Origin: Pseudomonadota bacterium
GTDB lineage: Bacteria > Pseudomonadota > Alphaproteobacteria > Reyranellales > Reyranellaceae
DNA: 58,127 nt
Direction: 5' to 3'
NCBI GenBank assembly: GCA_020160955.1
Contig: JAIUOX010000013.1
Coordinates: forward strand, 1 to 58,127
Part shown: positions 35,411 to 49,071 of the stretch, piece after piece
Position numbering within the stretch: position 1 is the first letter of the stretch
Layout: every line of letters begins with the position of its first letter
Notes under the pieces: generated by a model
The model's database searches: none
Told to the model about the DNA's origin: nothing
Seen by the model: the letters and a program-made list of their open reading frames with translations, nothing else
Program-made: the position numbers and the translations under genes

Positions 35411-36142
35411 TCAGCCGTTCGGCGGCTCGCCGGCCTTGATCCAGGCCTGGTAGAGCTTCTTCGTCTCGTCGTTCGGCGGGTAGGTGCCGGGAATGCCGTG
35501 GCCCTGCGCGACGCGGATCGCGACGAACTTCTCCAGCCGCTCCTGCTCGAAGGAGTCGCGCGCCACCTCGTCGGCGAGATGGCGCGGCACGACGATCGCG
35601 CCGTCCTCGTCGGCCACGATCACGTCGCCGGGATAGACCGCCACGCCGCAGATGCCGACCGGCGTCTGGCACTCGACCGGGTGCAGGTGGTTCATCGACG
35701 GCGGCGCGGCGGCGGCGGTGCAGTAGACCGGGAAGTCGAAGCCGCCGATCACCGGCGTGTCGCGCATCGCGCCGTCGGACAGCACGCCGGCGACGCCGCG
35801 CACCTTGAGGCGCAGCGCGAGGATGTCGCCAAGCGTGCCCGAGCGGGTGTTGCCCTCGGTGCCGATCACCAGCACGGCGCCGGGCGGTGTCTCCTCGATC
35901 GCCTGGCGCTGCGCCGACGGCGGATCGGCCGGCGTCGGCGGCTTGTCGAGGTCCTCGCGGCCCGGGATATAGCGCAGCGTGTAGGCCGGCCCGACCAGCC
36001 GCGTCGCCTTGGGGTTCAAGGGCCGCACGCCGTTGATCGCGGTGTTGCGGAAGCCGCGCTTCAGCATCTGCATCGAGACGGTGGCGGTGCTGGCATACAG
36101 GAAGTTCTTCACCGTCTCGGGCGACAGCGGCTCGTGCTTCAT
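35411..36142 (-). CDS. RraA-like protein (possible HMG/CHA aldolase family)
   Basis: 243 aa. The family's metal/pyruvate-site segment is present: [20 protein letters not shown] and DGAMRD (123-128). RraA proper inhibits RNase E, while close relatives are class II 4-hydroxy-4-methyl-2-oxoglutarate aldolases used in aromatic degradation. The longer length and the N-terminal [17 protein letters not shown] favour the aldolase-like group, but not decisively. AAGAGGAAA precedes ATG 36142. It is convergent with the transglycosylase gene. Confidence 0.8.
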   Translation of the reverse strand: MKHEPLSPETVKNFLYASTATVSMQMLKRGFRNTAINGVRPLNPKATRLVGPAYTLRYIPGREDLDKPPTPADPPSAQRQAIEETPPGAVLVIGTEGNTRSGTLGDILALRLKVRGVAGVLSDGAMRDTPVIGGFDFPVYCTAAAAPPSMNHLHPVECQTPVGICGVAVYPGDVIVADEDGAIVVPRHLADEVARDSFEQERLEKFVAIRVAQGHGIPGTYPPNDETKKLYQAWIKAGEPPNG

Positions 36143-36168
36143 GGCGTTTCCTCTTTTGCTTTCGATCT

Positions 36169-37698
36169 TCAGAGCAGAGACCCCTGGCTACCGCCACCGT
36201 CGCGCTTGCGCGAGGCCGGCGGCCGGGGCGCGGTCGGCTTCGGCGCGGCGCCGTCGGTGACCCGGGCGGTGACCTCGTCGTCGATGAACTCGATGTTCAG
36301 CAGCTGTCCGGCGTGCGTGCCGGCGGCCGCGAGCACCGGGGTGCCATCCTGGTCGCGCACCAGCGCGAAGCCGCGCGCCAACACGCCGCGGAACGAATAG
36401 CTCTCCAGCAGCTTGCCCAGCTGCTCGACCTGGCGCTGGCCGCGGTCGAGCAGGTCGGCGCCGCCGCGCTGCAGCCGCTCGCCGTACTGGTCGAGCCGGT
36501 CGAGGAGCCGCTGCTGCGCCTGGCGAACGTCACCGACGTAGCGCCGCATCGCGCCGTCGAGCACGCGGGACTCGGCCGTCAGCGCCTGGCGCTTGGCGGC
36601 CAGCACCGACACCGGGCTGACCAGCCGCGCCGCGGCCAGGGCCTGCGCCTGGCGGTCGACCAGGCCGCGGGTCGCCAGCGCCAGCCGCTCGCCGTTGACG
36701 TCCAGCCGCTGCTGGCGGTCCTCGATCAGCCGCACCGGGTCGCCGAGGCCGCGCGCCAGACCGCTCAACGCCAGCGAGGCCTCGCGCAACAGGCGCGTCA
36801 TGCACGACACCGAGCGCTTGCCGAAGTCGAGGGTCTGGGCGAGCAGGTCGGCGCGCACCGGCACGGCCATCTCCGCCGCCGCAGTCGGCGTCGGCGCCCG
36901 GCGGTCCGAGGCGAAGTCGATCAGCGTGGTGTCGGTCTCGTGCCCGACCGCCGAGATCAGCGGGATCGTCGAGGCGGTGGCGGCGCGCACCACGATCTCC
37001 TCGTTGAAGGCCCACAGGTCCTCGAGGCTGCCGCCGCCGCGCGCCACGATCAGCACGTCGGGCCGCGGCACCGGGCCGTCCGGGGCGAGCCTGTTGAAGC
37101 CGGCGATCGCGTTGGCGACCTCGCCCGCCGCCTTCTCGCCCTGCACGGCGACCGGCCACAGCAGCACGCGGCGCGGGAAGCGATCGGACAGGCGATGCAG
37201 GATGTCGCGGATCACCGCGCCGGACGGCGAGGTCACGACGCCCACGACCTCGGGCAGGAACGGCAGGGGACGCTTGCGGTCGGCGTCGAACAGGCCCTCG
37301 GCCGCCAGCTTCTTGCGCCGGTCCTCCAGCAGCTTGAGCAGCGCGCCCTCGCCGGCCAGTTCCAGCCGGTCGACGATGATCTGGTAGCGCGACGAGCCGG
37401 CGTAGGTCGTGAGCTTGCCCGTCGCGATGACCTCCAGCCCCTCCTCGATCCTGAGGCCGAGCCGCGGCAGGGTGCCCTTCCAGCACACGCCGTCGATCAC
37501 CGAGTTCTCGTCCTTGAGACGGAAATAGCAGTGCCCGGAGCGCGGGAACGACGGCTGGCTGACCTCGCCACGCACCCGCACGCGCGGGAACGACGATTCG
37601 ATCTGCCGCTTCAGGGCGAAGGACAGCTCGGAAACCGAGAATTCCGGCACGTTTCCGGGGGCCGCGGGGGCCTCCCGGGGGGCGTCGAAGTTTTCCAT
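36169..37698 (-). CDS. xseA: Exodeoxyribonuclease VII large subunit
   Basis: 509 aa. An OB-fold at about 19-110 ([33 protein letters not shown]) is followed by the catalytic region [32 protein letters not shown] and [20 protein letters not shown]. Long coiled-coil-like helices (300-430) follow. The enzyme degrades single-stranded DNA with the small subunit XseB, which is not in the window. It is divergent from purD with 57 bp between the starts. Confidence 0.95.
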   Translation of the reverse strand: MENFDAPREAPAAPGNVPEFSVSELSFALKRQIESSFPRVRVRGEVSQPSFPRSGHCYFRLKDENSVIDGVCWKGTLPRLGLRIEEGLEVIATGKLTTYAGSSRYQIIVDRLELAGEGALLKLLEDRRKKLAAEGLFDADRKRPLPFLPEVVGVVTSPSGAVIRDILHRLSDRFPRRVLLWPVAVQGEKAAGEVANAIAGFNRLAPDGPVPRPDVLIVARGGGSLEDLWAFNEEIVVRAATASTIPLISAVGHETDTTLIDFASDRRAPTPTAAAEMAVPVRADLLAQTLDFGKRSVSCMTRLLREASLALSGLARGLGDPVRLIEDRQQRLDVNGERLALATRGLVDRQAQALAAARLVSPVSVLAAKRQALTAESRVLDGAMRRYVGDVRQAQQRLLDRLDQYGERLQRGGADLLDRGQRQVEQLGKLLESYSFRGVLARGFALVRDQDGTPVLAAAGTHAGQLLNIEFIDDEVTARVTDGAAPKPTAPRPPASRKRDGGGSQGSLL

Positions 37699-37755
37699 TG
37701 TCCCGCCAGCCTAGCGGCTTGTGCCGGTGCCGCAAACCATGCTCAAAGCCTCGCC

Positions 37756-39036
37756 ATGCGAATCCTCGTCGTCGGCGGCGGTGGCCGCGAACACGCCCTT
37801 TGCTGGGCGATTTCGGCCTCTCCCCTGTGCACGAAGCTGTTCTGCGCGCCCGGCAATGCCGGCATCGCGCAGGTGGCCGAGTGCCTCGATGTCGCGGCCG
37901 AGGACGTGGCCGGGCAGGTCGCGCTGGCCCAGCGGGAAAAGATCGATTTCGTGGTGGTCGGCCCGGAAGTGCCGCTGTCGATGGGCCTCGCCGACCGGCT
38001 GGCCGAGGCCGGCATCAAGGTGTTCGGCCCGTCGCAGAAGGCCGCCCAGATCGAGAGTTCCAAGGGCTTCACCAAGGACCTCTGCAAGAAGCACGGCATC
38101 CCGACCGGGGCCTACGAGCGCTTCACCGATGCCGACAAGGCGATAGCCTACATCGAGGCCCAGGGCGCGCCGATCGTCGTGAAGGCCGACGGCCTGGCGG
38201 CCGGCAAGGGCGTGGTGGTCGCCGAGACCGTCGAGCAGGCGGTGGCCGCGGTGCGCGACATGCTGTCGGGCAACCGCTTCGGCGAGGCCGGCGCCTCGGT
38301 CGTGATCGAGGAATTCCTGGTCGGCGAGGAAGCCAGCTTCTTCGCGCTGTGCGACGGCCACAACGTGCTGCCGCTGGTCGGCGCGCAGGACCACAAGCGG
38401 GTGTTCGACGGCGACAAGGGACCGAACACCGGCGGCATGGGCGCCTACTCGCCCGCCCCGGTGTTCGACGCCACGATGCAGCAGCGGGCGCTGGACGAGA
38501 TCATCCTGCCGACCGTGCGCGGCATGGAAGCGGCCGGCATGCCGTTCAAGGGCGTGCTTTACGCCGGCCTGATGATCACCGCGCAGGGGCCGAAGATCTT
38601 CGAGTACAACTGCCGCTTCGGCGATCCCGAGTGCCAGGTCCTGATGATGCGGCTGAAGTCCGACATCCTGCCGGCCCTGATCGCCTGCGCCGACGGCGGG
38701 CTGAATCATCTCGACCTGCGCTGGTCGGCCGACACCGCGCTGACCGTCGTGATGGCGGCCAAGGGCTATCCCGACGCCTACCAGAAGGGCAGCGCGATCC
38801 GCGGGCTGGACGAAGCGGGCAAGGTCGAGGGCGTGCAGGTCTTCCATGCCGGCACCAAGCCCGGCCCGGACGGCGCGGTGCTGGCCAACGGCGGCCGCGT
38901 GCTGAACGTCACGGCGATGGCGCCGACCGTCGAGCAGGCGCGCGAGCGGGCCTACCAGGCGGTCGACCGGATCGACTGGCCCGAGGGGTTCTGCCGCCGG
39001 GATATTGCATGGCGGGCAGTCGGCCGGCGGTCGTGA
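37756..39036 (+). CDS. purD: Phosphoribosylamine-glycine ligase
   Basis: 426 aa, standard PurD size. The N-terminal [17 protein letters not shown], the ATP-grasp segment [20 protein letters not shown], and the signature [11 protein letters not shown] are all present. It adds glycine to phosphoribosylamine in purine synthesis. A longer upstream frame crosses xseA and is not coding. An MBL-fold gene follows after 33 bp. Confidence 0.96.
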   Translation: MRILVVGGGGREHALCWAISASPLCTKLFCAPGNAGIAQVAECLDVAAEDVAGQVALAQREKIDFVVVGPEVPLSMGLADRLAEAGIKVFGPSQKAAQIESSKGFTKDLCKKHGIPTGAYERFTDADKAIAYIEAQGAPIVVKADGLAAGKGVVVAETVEQAVAAVRDMLSGNRFGEAGASVVIEEFLVGEEASFFALCDGHNVLPLVGAQDHKRVFDGDKGPNTGGMGAYSPAPVFDATMQQRALDEIILPTVRGMEAAGMPFKGVLYAGLMITAQGPKIFEYNCRFGDPECQVLMMRLKSDILPALIACADGGLNHLDLRWSADTALTVVMAAKGYPDAYQKGSAIRGLDEAGKVEGVQVFHAGTKPGPDGAVLANGGRVLNVTAMAPTVEQARERAYQAVDRIDWPEGFCRRDIAWRAVGRRS

Positions 39037-39069
39037 CAGGCCGCGCGGGGAGAGGCTAGGGTCGTTTTC

Positions 39070-40194
39070 ATGCCCGACACCACCGATCCTTCGCAGCGCC
39101 TGCTGGCGCAGCTGCGCTTTCCCTGCGGCGACGTGCCGGAGCCCGGCACGATCAAGACCGTCGCCCCCGGCATCCACTGGCTGCGCATGCCGCTGCCGTT
39201 CCAGCTCAACCACATCAACCTGTGGCTGGTCGACGACGGCGACTCGTGGACCATCGTCGACACCGGCATCAACTCGGCCGATTCGCGCGAGCTGTGGGAG
39301 AAGATCTTCGCCGCCCACCTCGACGGCAAGCCGGTCAAGCGCGTCATCGCCACCCATCTCCATCCCGATCATGTCGGGCTGGCCGGCTGGCTGTGCGAAC
39401 GCTGGGACGCCCAGCTCTGGATGACGCTGGGCGAGTACATGAGCGCGCTGGCGGTCCGCAACGACTTCACCGAGAGCGAGGAGACGCGCGCCGCGCACCT
39501 CCATCGCAACGGCGTGCCGGCCGACCGCATCTCGCTGTTCCACCGCCACAAGGGCGGCTACGCCAAGGGCGTGGTGCCGCTGCCGACCTCGTTCCGGCGC
39601 ATGATCCATGCCCACCCGATCACCCTGGCCGGACATCGCTGGGACGTCATCGTCGGCCGCGGCCACGCGCCCGAACACGCCTCGCTGTGGTGCCCCGAGC
39701 TCAACGTCCTGATCGCCGGCGACCAGGTGCTGCCCAAGATCAGCACCAACGTCGGCGTCTGGCCGAACGAGCCGCAGGCCGATGCGCTGACCTGGTTCCT
39801 CGACGGCTTTTCGCGCTTCCGCCGCCTGCCGGCCGACGCGCTGGTGCTGCCGAGCCACGGCTTCCCGTTCGTCGGCCTGCACACCCGGCTCGACCAGCTG
39901 GTCGCTCACCATGACGCCCGTCTCAACGACATGGCCGACGCGATCGCCCGGCGCGGCGAGGCCGGCGCGACCGGCTGGGACATGGTGCCGGTGCTGTTCC
40001 CGCGTCACCTCGACAACAACCAGGTCGTGTTCGCCTTCGGCGAGACGCTGGCCCACCTGCACTGCCTCGAGACGCGGGCGCGGGTGAAGCGCGTGGTGGT
40101 CGACGGCGTCCATCGCTTCGTGGCGCTGGTCGATTCGGCGCAGCCGCCGGCCGACGACTCCGACAGCGACGTGATGGACATCGGCACCGCTTGA
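39070..40194 (+). CDS. MBL-fold metallo-hydrolase
   Basis: 374 aa. The metal site HxHxDH is HLHPDH (96-101), with further ligands in GRGHAPEHASLW, LIAGDQVL and LPSHGFPF. The arrangement is that of glyoxalase II/LACTB2-like hydrolases with an extra C-terminal helical region. The substrate is not clear: thioester hydrolysis or RNA processing are both possible for the fold. It is 4 bp upstream of queA on the same strand. Confidence 0.85.
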   Translation: MPDTTDPSQRLLAQLRFPCGDVPEPGTIKTVAPGIHWLRMPLPFQLNHINLWLVDDGDSWTIVDTGINSADSRELWEKIFAAHLDGKPVKRVIATHLHPDHVGLAGWLCERWDAQLWMTLGEYMSALAVRNDFTESEETRAAHLHRNGVPADRISLFHRHKGGYAKGVVPLPTSFRRMIHAHPITLAGHRWDVIVGRGHAPEHASLWCPELNVLIAGDQVLPKISTNVGVWPNEPQADALTWFLDGFSRFRRLPADALVLPSHGFPFVGLHTRLDQLVAHHDARLNDMADAIARRGEAGATGWDMVPVLFPRHLDNNQVVFAFGETLAHLHCLETRARVKRVVVDGVHRFVALVDSAQPPADDSDSDVMDIGTA

Positions 40195-40198
40195 CCGG

Positions 40199-42363
<2,165 letters not shown>

Positions 42364-42408
42364 AGCCGACGACGGATACCGGATCGCCATTGTGACGGAG
42401 CGTGCGTA

Positions 42409-43017
42409 ATGCCGAACGAGGCGCTGATCGTGATCGACGTGCAGAACGACTTCTGCGAAGGCGGCGCGCTGGCCGTGCCGGGCGCCAACAACGTGCTGCC
42501 CCTGGTCAATCGCCTGATCGCCCGGCACGACCACGTCGTCCTGACCCAGGACTGGCACCCGGCGAGCCATGCCTCGTTCGCCGCGACCTGGCCGGAGGCC
42601 GAGCCCTTCTCGACCAGGGCGTTTCCCTATGGCCCGCAGACACTGTGGCCGGAGCACTGCGTGCAGGGCACGCCGGGCGCGGCGTTCCACCCCGACCTGC
42701 TGACCGACAAGGCGCAGGCGGTGATCCGCAAGGGCTACCACCCCGGGATCGATTCCTACTCGGCGTTCCGCGAGAACGACCGCATGACCCGCACCGGCCT
42801 CGACGGCTACCTGAAGGCGCGCGGCATCACGCGGCTGGTGCTGTGCGGGCTGGCGCTGGACTACTGCGTGGCGTGGTCGGCGATCGATGCACGCCAGGCC
42901 GGGTTCGAGGTCGCCGTCGTCCAGGAAGCGACGGCGGCGATCGACCTCGAGGGCAGCAAGAAGCGGATGCTGACCGAGATGCGCCAGGCGGGAATCCGGC
43001 TCAACGCCACCGCCTGA
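42409..43017 (+). CDS. pncA: Nicotinamidase
   Basis: 202 aa. The catalytic triad is Asp10 (VIDVQNDF), Lys108 (VIRKGYHPGIDSYSAF) and Cys153 (LALDYCV). The metal ligands Asp48, His50 and His54 are in DWHPASH, and WPEHCVQGTPGAAFH is characteristic. It converts nicotinamide to nicotinate for NAD salvage. It is the second isochorismatase-fold protein in the window but clearly of the nicotinamidase group, unlike the one at 180. Confidence 0.94.
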   Translation: MPNEALIVIDVQNDFCEGGALAVPGANNVLPLVNRLIARHDHVVLTQDWHPASHASFAATWPEAEPFSTRAFPYGPQTLWPEHCVQGTPGAAFHPDLLTDKAQAVIRKGYHPGIDSYSAFRENDRMTRTGLDGYLKARGITRLVLCGLALDYCVAWSAIDARQAGFEVAVVQEATAAIDLEGSKKRMLTEMRQAGIRLNATA

Positions 43018-43038
43018 CGCGACGCGACACGCATCGGA

Positions 43039-44241
<1,203 letters not shown>

Positions 44242-44390
44242 CTCGGGCTCCCGGAAACGATTGTCTGCCGAGGGGTTAGCATCGCCCCTGCCGGCTTGCC
44301 AATGCGCCCGGCGCGCACCGGCAATTCCCGCAAAGCGGACCCGCCTTCGTCCGCTTGACGGGATGACCGGTTAGGGCGACCCTCGCCGCC

Positions 44391-44933
44391 ATGGCCGCCC
44401 CCGCCTTCGCCCTGTTCGAGACGCCGATCGGCCCCTGCGGCATCGCCTGGACGGCGGCCGGCATCGCCGGGCTGCAGTTGCCCGAGGCCGACGCGGAAGG
44501 CACGCGCCGCCGCATGGCGCGGCGCTTCCCCGGCGCGACCGAGCGGCCGGCCCCGCCGGGCGTCCGGCGCGCCATCGACCGCATCCTCGCCCTGCTGGCC
44601 GGTCACAGGGACGATCTTGCCGACCTGCCCCTCGACCTCGCGGGCGTCCCCGACTTCGACCGCCGGGTCTACGAGGTGGCGCGGGGCACGCCGCCCGGCG
44701 AGACGACCAGCTACGGCGCGATCGCCCGCCGGCTCGACGCGCCCACCGAGTCGCGCGCCGTCGGCCAGGCGCTGGGCCGCAACCCGATCGCCATCATCGT
44801 GCCGTGCCACCGCGTGCTGGGCGCCGACGGCAGGATGGGCGGCTTCTCGGCGCCCGGCGGCGCATCGACCAAGCGACGCATCCTCGAGATCGAGGGCGCG
44901 GCGGCCGTGTCGGCGGGGCCGCTGTTCTCCTGA
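44391..44933 (+). CDS. ogt: Methylated-DNA-[protein]-cysteine S-methyltransferase
   Basis: 180 aa. The active site PCHRVLG has the alkyl-accepting Cys139, preceded by the helix-turn-helix TPPGETTSYGAIARRL. It repairs O6-methylguanine by a suicide transfer to itself. It lacks an Ada-type AraC domain, so it is the Ogt type. The 149 bp upstream hold no gene. Confidence 0.94.
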   Translation: MAAPAFALFETPIGPCGIAWTAAGIAGLQLPEADAEGTRRRMARRFPGATERPAPPGVRRAIDRILALLAGHRDDLADLPLDLAGVPDFDRRVYEVARGTPPGETTSYGAIARRLDAPTESRAVGQALGRNPIAIIVPCHRVLGADGRMGGFSAPGGASTKRRILEIEGAAAVSAGPLFS

Positions 44934-44989
44934 AGCACCGTTCACGCGCTGCCACTGGAGTGACATGGTTGTCCTGACATAATCGGGGC

Positions 44990-46384
44990 ATGGCCCTTCC
45001 CTTCTCGAACACCGTCGATCGCACCCTCGAGCGGCTGCGGACCGCCTTCGTCGAAACCGCGCGCGGCGCCCGCGAGGTCGTCGGCGCGCCGCTGCGGTCC
45101 GACCTGCCTGACGACGACATCGTCCGCCTCAAGGGTCGCATCGATGCCTGCCTCGAGGGCAAGGGCGGCGAGACCGCTCGGCGCGGCCGCGCCGCCGAAC
45201 TGGGCCAGGCCTACCTGTCGCTGTCGCCGGCCGGGAAGAAGCGATTCCTGCTGACGCTGGCCAACGACTACGGCCTGTCGCGCGACGCCGCGCAGGCCCT
45301 GGTCGAACGCTGGCGGGCCGGCAAGGAGCCGGCGCGCGCGCTGCGCCGCGCGCTCGAGCCGCCGGCGGTGCGCCTGCTGCGCGAGTTCGTGGGCGTGCCG
45401 CAGGGCGTGAAGTTCGTGGTCGACCTGCGCGCCGAGCTGCTGGCGCTCGGCAAGACGGACCCCGCGGCGCGGGCGCTCAGCGAGGACCTGCGGCCGCTGC
45501 TCGGCGACTGGTTCGACGTCGGCTTCCTCGACCTCGTGCGCATCGACTGGAAATCGTCGGCGGCGCTGCTCGAGAAGCTGGTCGCCTACGAGGCGGTGCA
45601 CGCCATCCGCTCGTGGCGCGACCTCAAGAACCGCCTCGACTCGGATCGCCGCTGCTTCGCCTTCTTCCACCCGCGCATGCCGGATGAGCCGCTGATCTTC
45701 GTCGAGGTCGCGCTGGTCCAGGGCATGGCCGGCAACATCCAGCGGCTGCTCGACGCCAAGGCCGAGACCAACGATCCCGGCCGCGCCGACACGGCGATCT
45801 TCTACTCGATCTCGAACTGCCAGCAGGGCCTGGCCGGCATCAGCTTCGGCAACTTCCTGATCAAGCGGGTGGCCAAGCAACTGGCCGGCGAGCTGCCCAA
45901 CATCAAGGACTTCGCGACCCTGTCGCCGATCCCCGGCCTGCGCGCCCACGTCGATCACCGCCTCAAGTCCGAGGGCGACGACGCGCTGACCGCGGCGGAG
46001 ATCGCGTCGCTGGTCCCGGTGATCGACGAGGTGCGCGGCGCGGCGGCGGTGCGCCGCCTGCTCGACCGGCCGCAATGGTGGGAAGTGCCGGCGATCGACA
46101 AGGCGCTGCGCCCGATCCTGTGCCGGCTGGCCGCCACCTACCTCACCGGCACCGACGAGAAGGGCCGCGCGCTCGACCGCGTCGCGCACTTCCACCTCGG
46201 CAACGGCGCGGTGGTCGAGCGGATCAACTGGCTGGGCGACACCAGCGCCAACGGGCTACGGCAGTCCTACGCCATGATGGTGAACTACCGCTACAAGCTG
46301 GCCGACGTCGACGCCAACCACGAGGCCTATGCCAACGGCCGGACGATCGCCAGCCGCGACGTGCGCGCGCTGGCGAAGGCCTGA
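44990..46384 (+). CDS. Malonyl-CoA decarboxylase
   Basis: 464 aa. The C-terminal catalytic domain has FYSISNCQQGLAGISFGNFL and HFHLGNGAVVERINWLGDTS, typical of malonyl-CoA decarboxylases; the N-terminal part is the helical domain. It turns malonyl-CoA into acetyl-CoA and CO2. The malonate transport and activation genes (matB, matC) that often accompany it in rhizobia are not in the window. It is convergent with the SMP-30 gene. Confidence 0.92.
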   Translation: MALPFSNTVDRTLERLRTAFVETARGAREVVGAPLRSDLPDDDIVRLKGRIDACLEGKGGETARRGRAAELGQAYLSLSPAGKKRFLLTLANDYGLSRDAAQALVERWRAGKEPARALRRALEPPAVRLLREFVGVPQGVKFVVDLRAELLALGKTDPAARALSEDLRPLLGDWFDVGFLDLVRIDWKSSAALLEKLVAYEAVHAIRSWRDLKNRLDSDRRCFAFFHPRMPDEPLIFVEVALVQGMAGNIQRLLDAKAETNDPGRADTAIFYSISNCQQGLAGISFGNFLIKRVAKQLAGELPNIKDFATLSPIPGLRAHVDHRLKSEGDDALTAAEIASLVPVIDEVRGAAAVRRLLDRPQWWEVPAIDKALRPILCRLAATYLTGTDEKGRALDRVAHFHLGNGAVVERINWLGDTSANGLRQSYAMMVNYRYKLADVDANHEAYANGRTIASRDVRALAKA

Positions 46385-46405
46385 CCCGGCTGTCTCGACC
46401 CCGCG

Positions 46406-47338
46406 CTACTTGTTGAGATACTCGAGCGCGAGGCCCGGCCGCGGCCACTCGAAGCTGACCAGCTTGCCGGTCATCGACAGGGTGGCGAACGCCGTGCGCA
46501 GGTCCTTGCCGCCGAAGCAGACGTTGGTGACCATCGGGTCGGGCAGCTTGTACTGCGTGACCGACGAACCGTCGGGCGCGATGTCCGACACCGCGCCGGT
46601 GATCAGGGTGGCGACGCAGACATGGCCGGCCGAATCGACGGCCAGCGAATCGAACATCTGGTAGCCGCCGAGGCCGGCGATCACCCGGCCCTTCTCGCCG
46701 CGGTAGGGGCCGTTGGCCGACTTGACCTCGCCCGGCGCCGACAGGTCGAACGCCCAGCAGCGCGCGGTCGGCGTCTCGACGACGTACAGCGTCTTGCCGT
46801 CGGGCGACAGGCCGCAGCCGTTCGGCCGCTCCAGCGGGAAGATCTTCTCCTCGATCTTCGAGCCGTCGGCCTTGGCGTAGTAGACCGCGCCGCGGTCGGA
46901 GTCGCGCTCGCGCGTCTTGCCGAGGTCGGTGAACCAGAATCCACCGGCATCGTCGAACACCAGGTCGTTCGGCCCGTTGAGCCGCCGGCCGTCGCACGAG
47001 TCGTACAGCGTCTCGAACTTGCCGGTCTCGGGATCGACCACCTGGATCGAGCCGCCCTTGTAGTCGTCGGGCTGGGTGCCCGGGAACAGCCTGCCGTCCG
47101 GCCGCTCGATCCAGTTGAAGCCGCCGTTGTTGGTCACGTAGATCTTGCCGACCGGCCCCATCGCCGCGCCGTTCGGCCCGCCGCCGAGGGTGGCGATGAC
47201 GCTGCACTTGCCGTTGGGCATCACGCGGGTCAGCGTCTGGCGCGCGATCTCGACCAGGATCACGGAACCGTCCGGCATGGCCACCGGCCCTTCCGGGAAG
47301 CGCAGGCCCGAGGCGATCTCCTTGTGCGGCGTGGTCAT
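46406..47338 (-). CDS. SMP-30/gluconolactonase/LRE family protein
   Basis: 310 aa six-bladed beta-propeller. The metal-binding FPEGPV with Glu16, the Asn in RPNGCGLSPDGKTLYV and the Asp in MFDSLAVDSAGHV are all present. Members hydrolyse sugar lactones or similar esters. It is the last gene of a likely operon with two enoyl-CoA hydratases, which hints at a lactone formed during acyl-CoA or aromatic catabolism. The start at 47338 was chosen as the first ATG in a good context. Confidence 0.87.
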   Translation of the reverse strand: MTTPHKEIASGLRFPEGPVAMPDGSVILVEIARQTLTRVMPNGKCSVIATLGGGPNGAAMGPVGKIYVTNNGGFNWIERPDGRLFPGTQPDDYKGGSIQVVDPETGKFETLYDSCDGRRLNGPNDLVFDDAGGFWFTDLGKTRERDSDRGAVYYAKADGSKIEEKIFPLERPNGCGLSPDGKTLYVVETPTARCWAFDLSAPGEVKSANGPYRGEKGRVIAGLGGYQMFDSLAVDSAGHVCVATLITGAVSDIAPDGSSVTQYKLPDPMVTNVCFGGKDLRTAFATLSMTGKLVSFEWPRPGLALEYLNK

Positions 47339-47367
47339 CGGTCGTTCTCCCTCTGTCGTCGTTGTCC

Positions 47368-48159
47368 CTACTTGCCCTTGAAGGCGGGCGCGCGCTTGGC
47401 GAGGAAGGCCGACACCCCCTCGCGGAAATCCTCGCTGCGGCCGAGCTCGCGCTGGAAGTCGCGCTCGACGTCGAGCTGCCGGTCGATGTCGTTGCCGGCG
47501 CTGCGGTTCATCGCCTCCTTGATGCGGGCGAGCGCCAGCGTCGGGCCGTCGGCCAGCCGGCGCGCCAGCGCGCCCGCGGTCTTCATCAGCTCGGCGTCGT
47601 CGACCACGTCCCAGATCAGGCCCCATTCCTTGGCCTGCTCGGCGGTGATCTTGGGCGCCAGCATGGCGAGCGCGCGGGCGCGCTGCTCGCCGACCAGCCG
47701 CGGCAGGAACCAGGTGCTGCCGCCGTCGGGCAGCAGGCCGATGCGCGCGAAGGCCTGCAGGAACGAGGCCGAGCGTGCCGCGATGGCGATGTCGGAGGCC
47801 AGCGCGAAGCTCATGCCGACGCCCGCCGCCGGGCCGTTGACCGCCGCGACGATCGGCTTGGGCATCGCGCGCATGGTGCGGATCACGGGATTGAAGAACT
47901 TGTCGAGCGCCGAGCCCGAGTCGGCCGCCTCGCCGCCCGCGCCGCGGCCGGGATCGGAGAGGTCGGCGCCGGCGCAGAAGCCGCGGCCGGCGCCGGTCAG
48001 CAGCACGGCGCGCACCGACCCGTCGGCCGCCAGCTTCTCCCAGCAATCCTTCATCTCGGCGATCATCTTGCGCGACACCGCGTTCAGCTTGTCGGGCTGG
48101 TTCAGCGTCAGCGTGGCGAGGCCGTTGTCGACGGCCAGCGCGATCTGTTCGTAGCTCAT
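47368..48159 (-). CDS. Enoyl-CoA hydratase/isomerase, paralog 1 (PaaG-like)
   Basis: 263 aa crotonase-fold protein. The oxyanion-hole segment GRGFCAGADL and the second loop ARIGLLPDGGSTWFLPRLVG are typical; an Asp rather than a Glu at the active-site loop (LPDGG) is as in PaaG/isomerase-type members. The C-terminal FREGVSAFLAKRAPAF is the trimer helix. It sits 11 bp after paralog 2, with which it shares most motifs, so the pair arose by tandem duplication. Confidence 0.88.
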   Translation of the reverse strand: MSYEQIALAVDNGLATLTLNQPDKLNAVSRKMIAEMKDCWEKLAADGSVRAVLLTGAGRGFCAGADLSDPGRGAGGEAADSGSALDKFFNPVIRTMRAMPKPIVAAVNGPAAGVGMSFALASDIAIAARSASFLQAFARIGLLPDGGSTWFLPRLVGEQRARALAMLAPKITAEQAKEWGLIWDVVDDAELMKTAGALARRLADGPTLALARIKEAMNRSAGNDIDRQLDVERDFQRELGRSEDFREGVSAFLAKRAPAFKGK

Positions 48160-48170
48160 TGGGGTGTTCC

Positions 48171-48968
48171 CTACTTTCCGGTGAACTGGGGCGGCCGCTT
48201 GGCCAGGAAGGCGCCGACGCCCTCGCGGAAGTCGGCGCTGCGGCCGAGCTCGCGCTGGCGGTCACGCTCGAGATCGAGCTGCTGGTCGAGCGAGTTGGTG
48301 GCGGCGGCGTTGATCGCCTGCTTGATCGCCGCGTAGGACAGCGTCGGGCCGGACGCCAGCTGGCGGGCGAGCGTCGTCGCCTCGTCCATCAGTTTCGCGT
48401 CGTCGACGGCCCGCCAGATCATGCCCATGCGCTCGGCCTCCTCGGCCGCCACCGAGGTGCCCAGCATGGCGAGCGCGCGGGCGCGGGCATCGCCGACGCT
48501 GCGCGGCAGGAAGTAGCTGCCGCCGAGGTCGGGCATCAGCGAGATGCGCACGAAGGCCTGGTCGAAGCGCGCCGAGCGCGCGGCGAGGACGATGTCGCAG
48601 GCCAGCGCCAGGTTGGCGCCACCGCCCGCCGCGACGCCGTTGATGGCGCCGACGATCGGCTTGGGCAGGGCGCGCATGGCGCGGATCAGCGGGTTGAAGA
48701 TGCGGTCCATGTTTGCGCCGAGGTCGGGCGGCGCCGCGGCGCTGGCGTCCACCGTGCCGCCGCCGGCGAGGTCGGCGCCGGCGCAGAAGCCGCGCCCAGT
48801 CCCGGTCAGCAGCACGGCCCGGATGGCGGCGTCGTCGCGGGCCCGCGCCAGCTCGGCGTTCATCGCCTCGATCAGCGCGTTGCTCATGGCGTTGAGCCGC
48901 TGCGGCCGGTTGAGCGTCAGGGTGAGGACGCCGCTGTCGAGCGCGGCGATGACGGGGGTGCTGTCCAT
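48171..48968 (-). CDS. Enoyl-CoA hydratase/isomerase, paralog 2
   Basis: 265 aa crotonase-fold protein with GRGFCAGADLAGGG and VRISLMPDLGGSYFLPRSVG. Again Asp replaces Glu in the second catalytic loop. It is similar along its length to paralog 1, including the end (FREGVGAFLAKRPPQF). ATG 48968 was chosen because longer frames overlap the divergent flavodoxin region. It is the promoter-proximal gene of the operon. Confidence 0.88.
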   Translation of the reverse strand: MDSTPVIAALDSGVLTLTLNRPQRLNAMSNALIEAMNAELARARDDAAIRAVLLTGTGRGFCAGADLAGGGTVDASAAAPPDLGANMDRIFNPLIRAMRALPKPIVGAINGVAAGGGANLALACDIVLAARSARFDQAFVRISLMPDLGGSYFLPRSVGDARARALAMLGTSVAAEEAERMGMIWRAVDDAKLMDEATTLARQLASGPTLSYAAIKQAINAAATNSLDQQLDLERDRQRELGRSADFREGVGAFLAKRPPQFTGK

Positions 48969-49071
48969 GGCGCCGGAATCTGGCACGACCCGGGGTCGGC
49001 TTGCCACCACCCCGGCCCCCGCGCTATCCGGTCGCGTCGCATCGCGGCTCGCGGAAACGTATCGGAAGTTC

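Noticed and set aside
36313..37755. Long N-terminal extension of purD
   Set aside because: It runs antisense through xseA; PurD similarity begins at ATG 37756.
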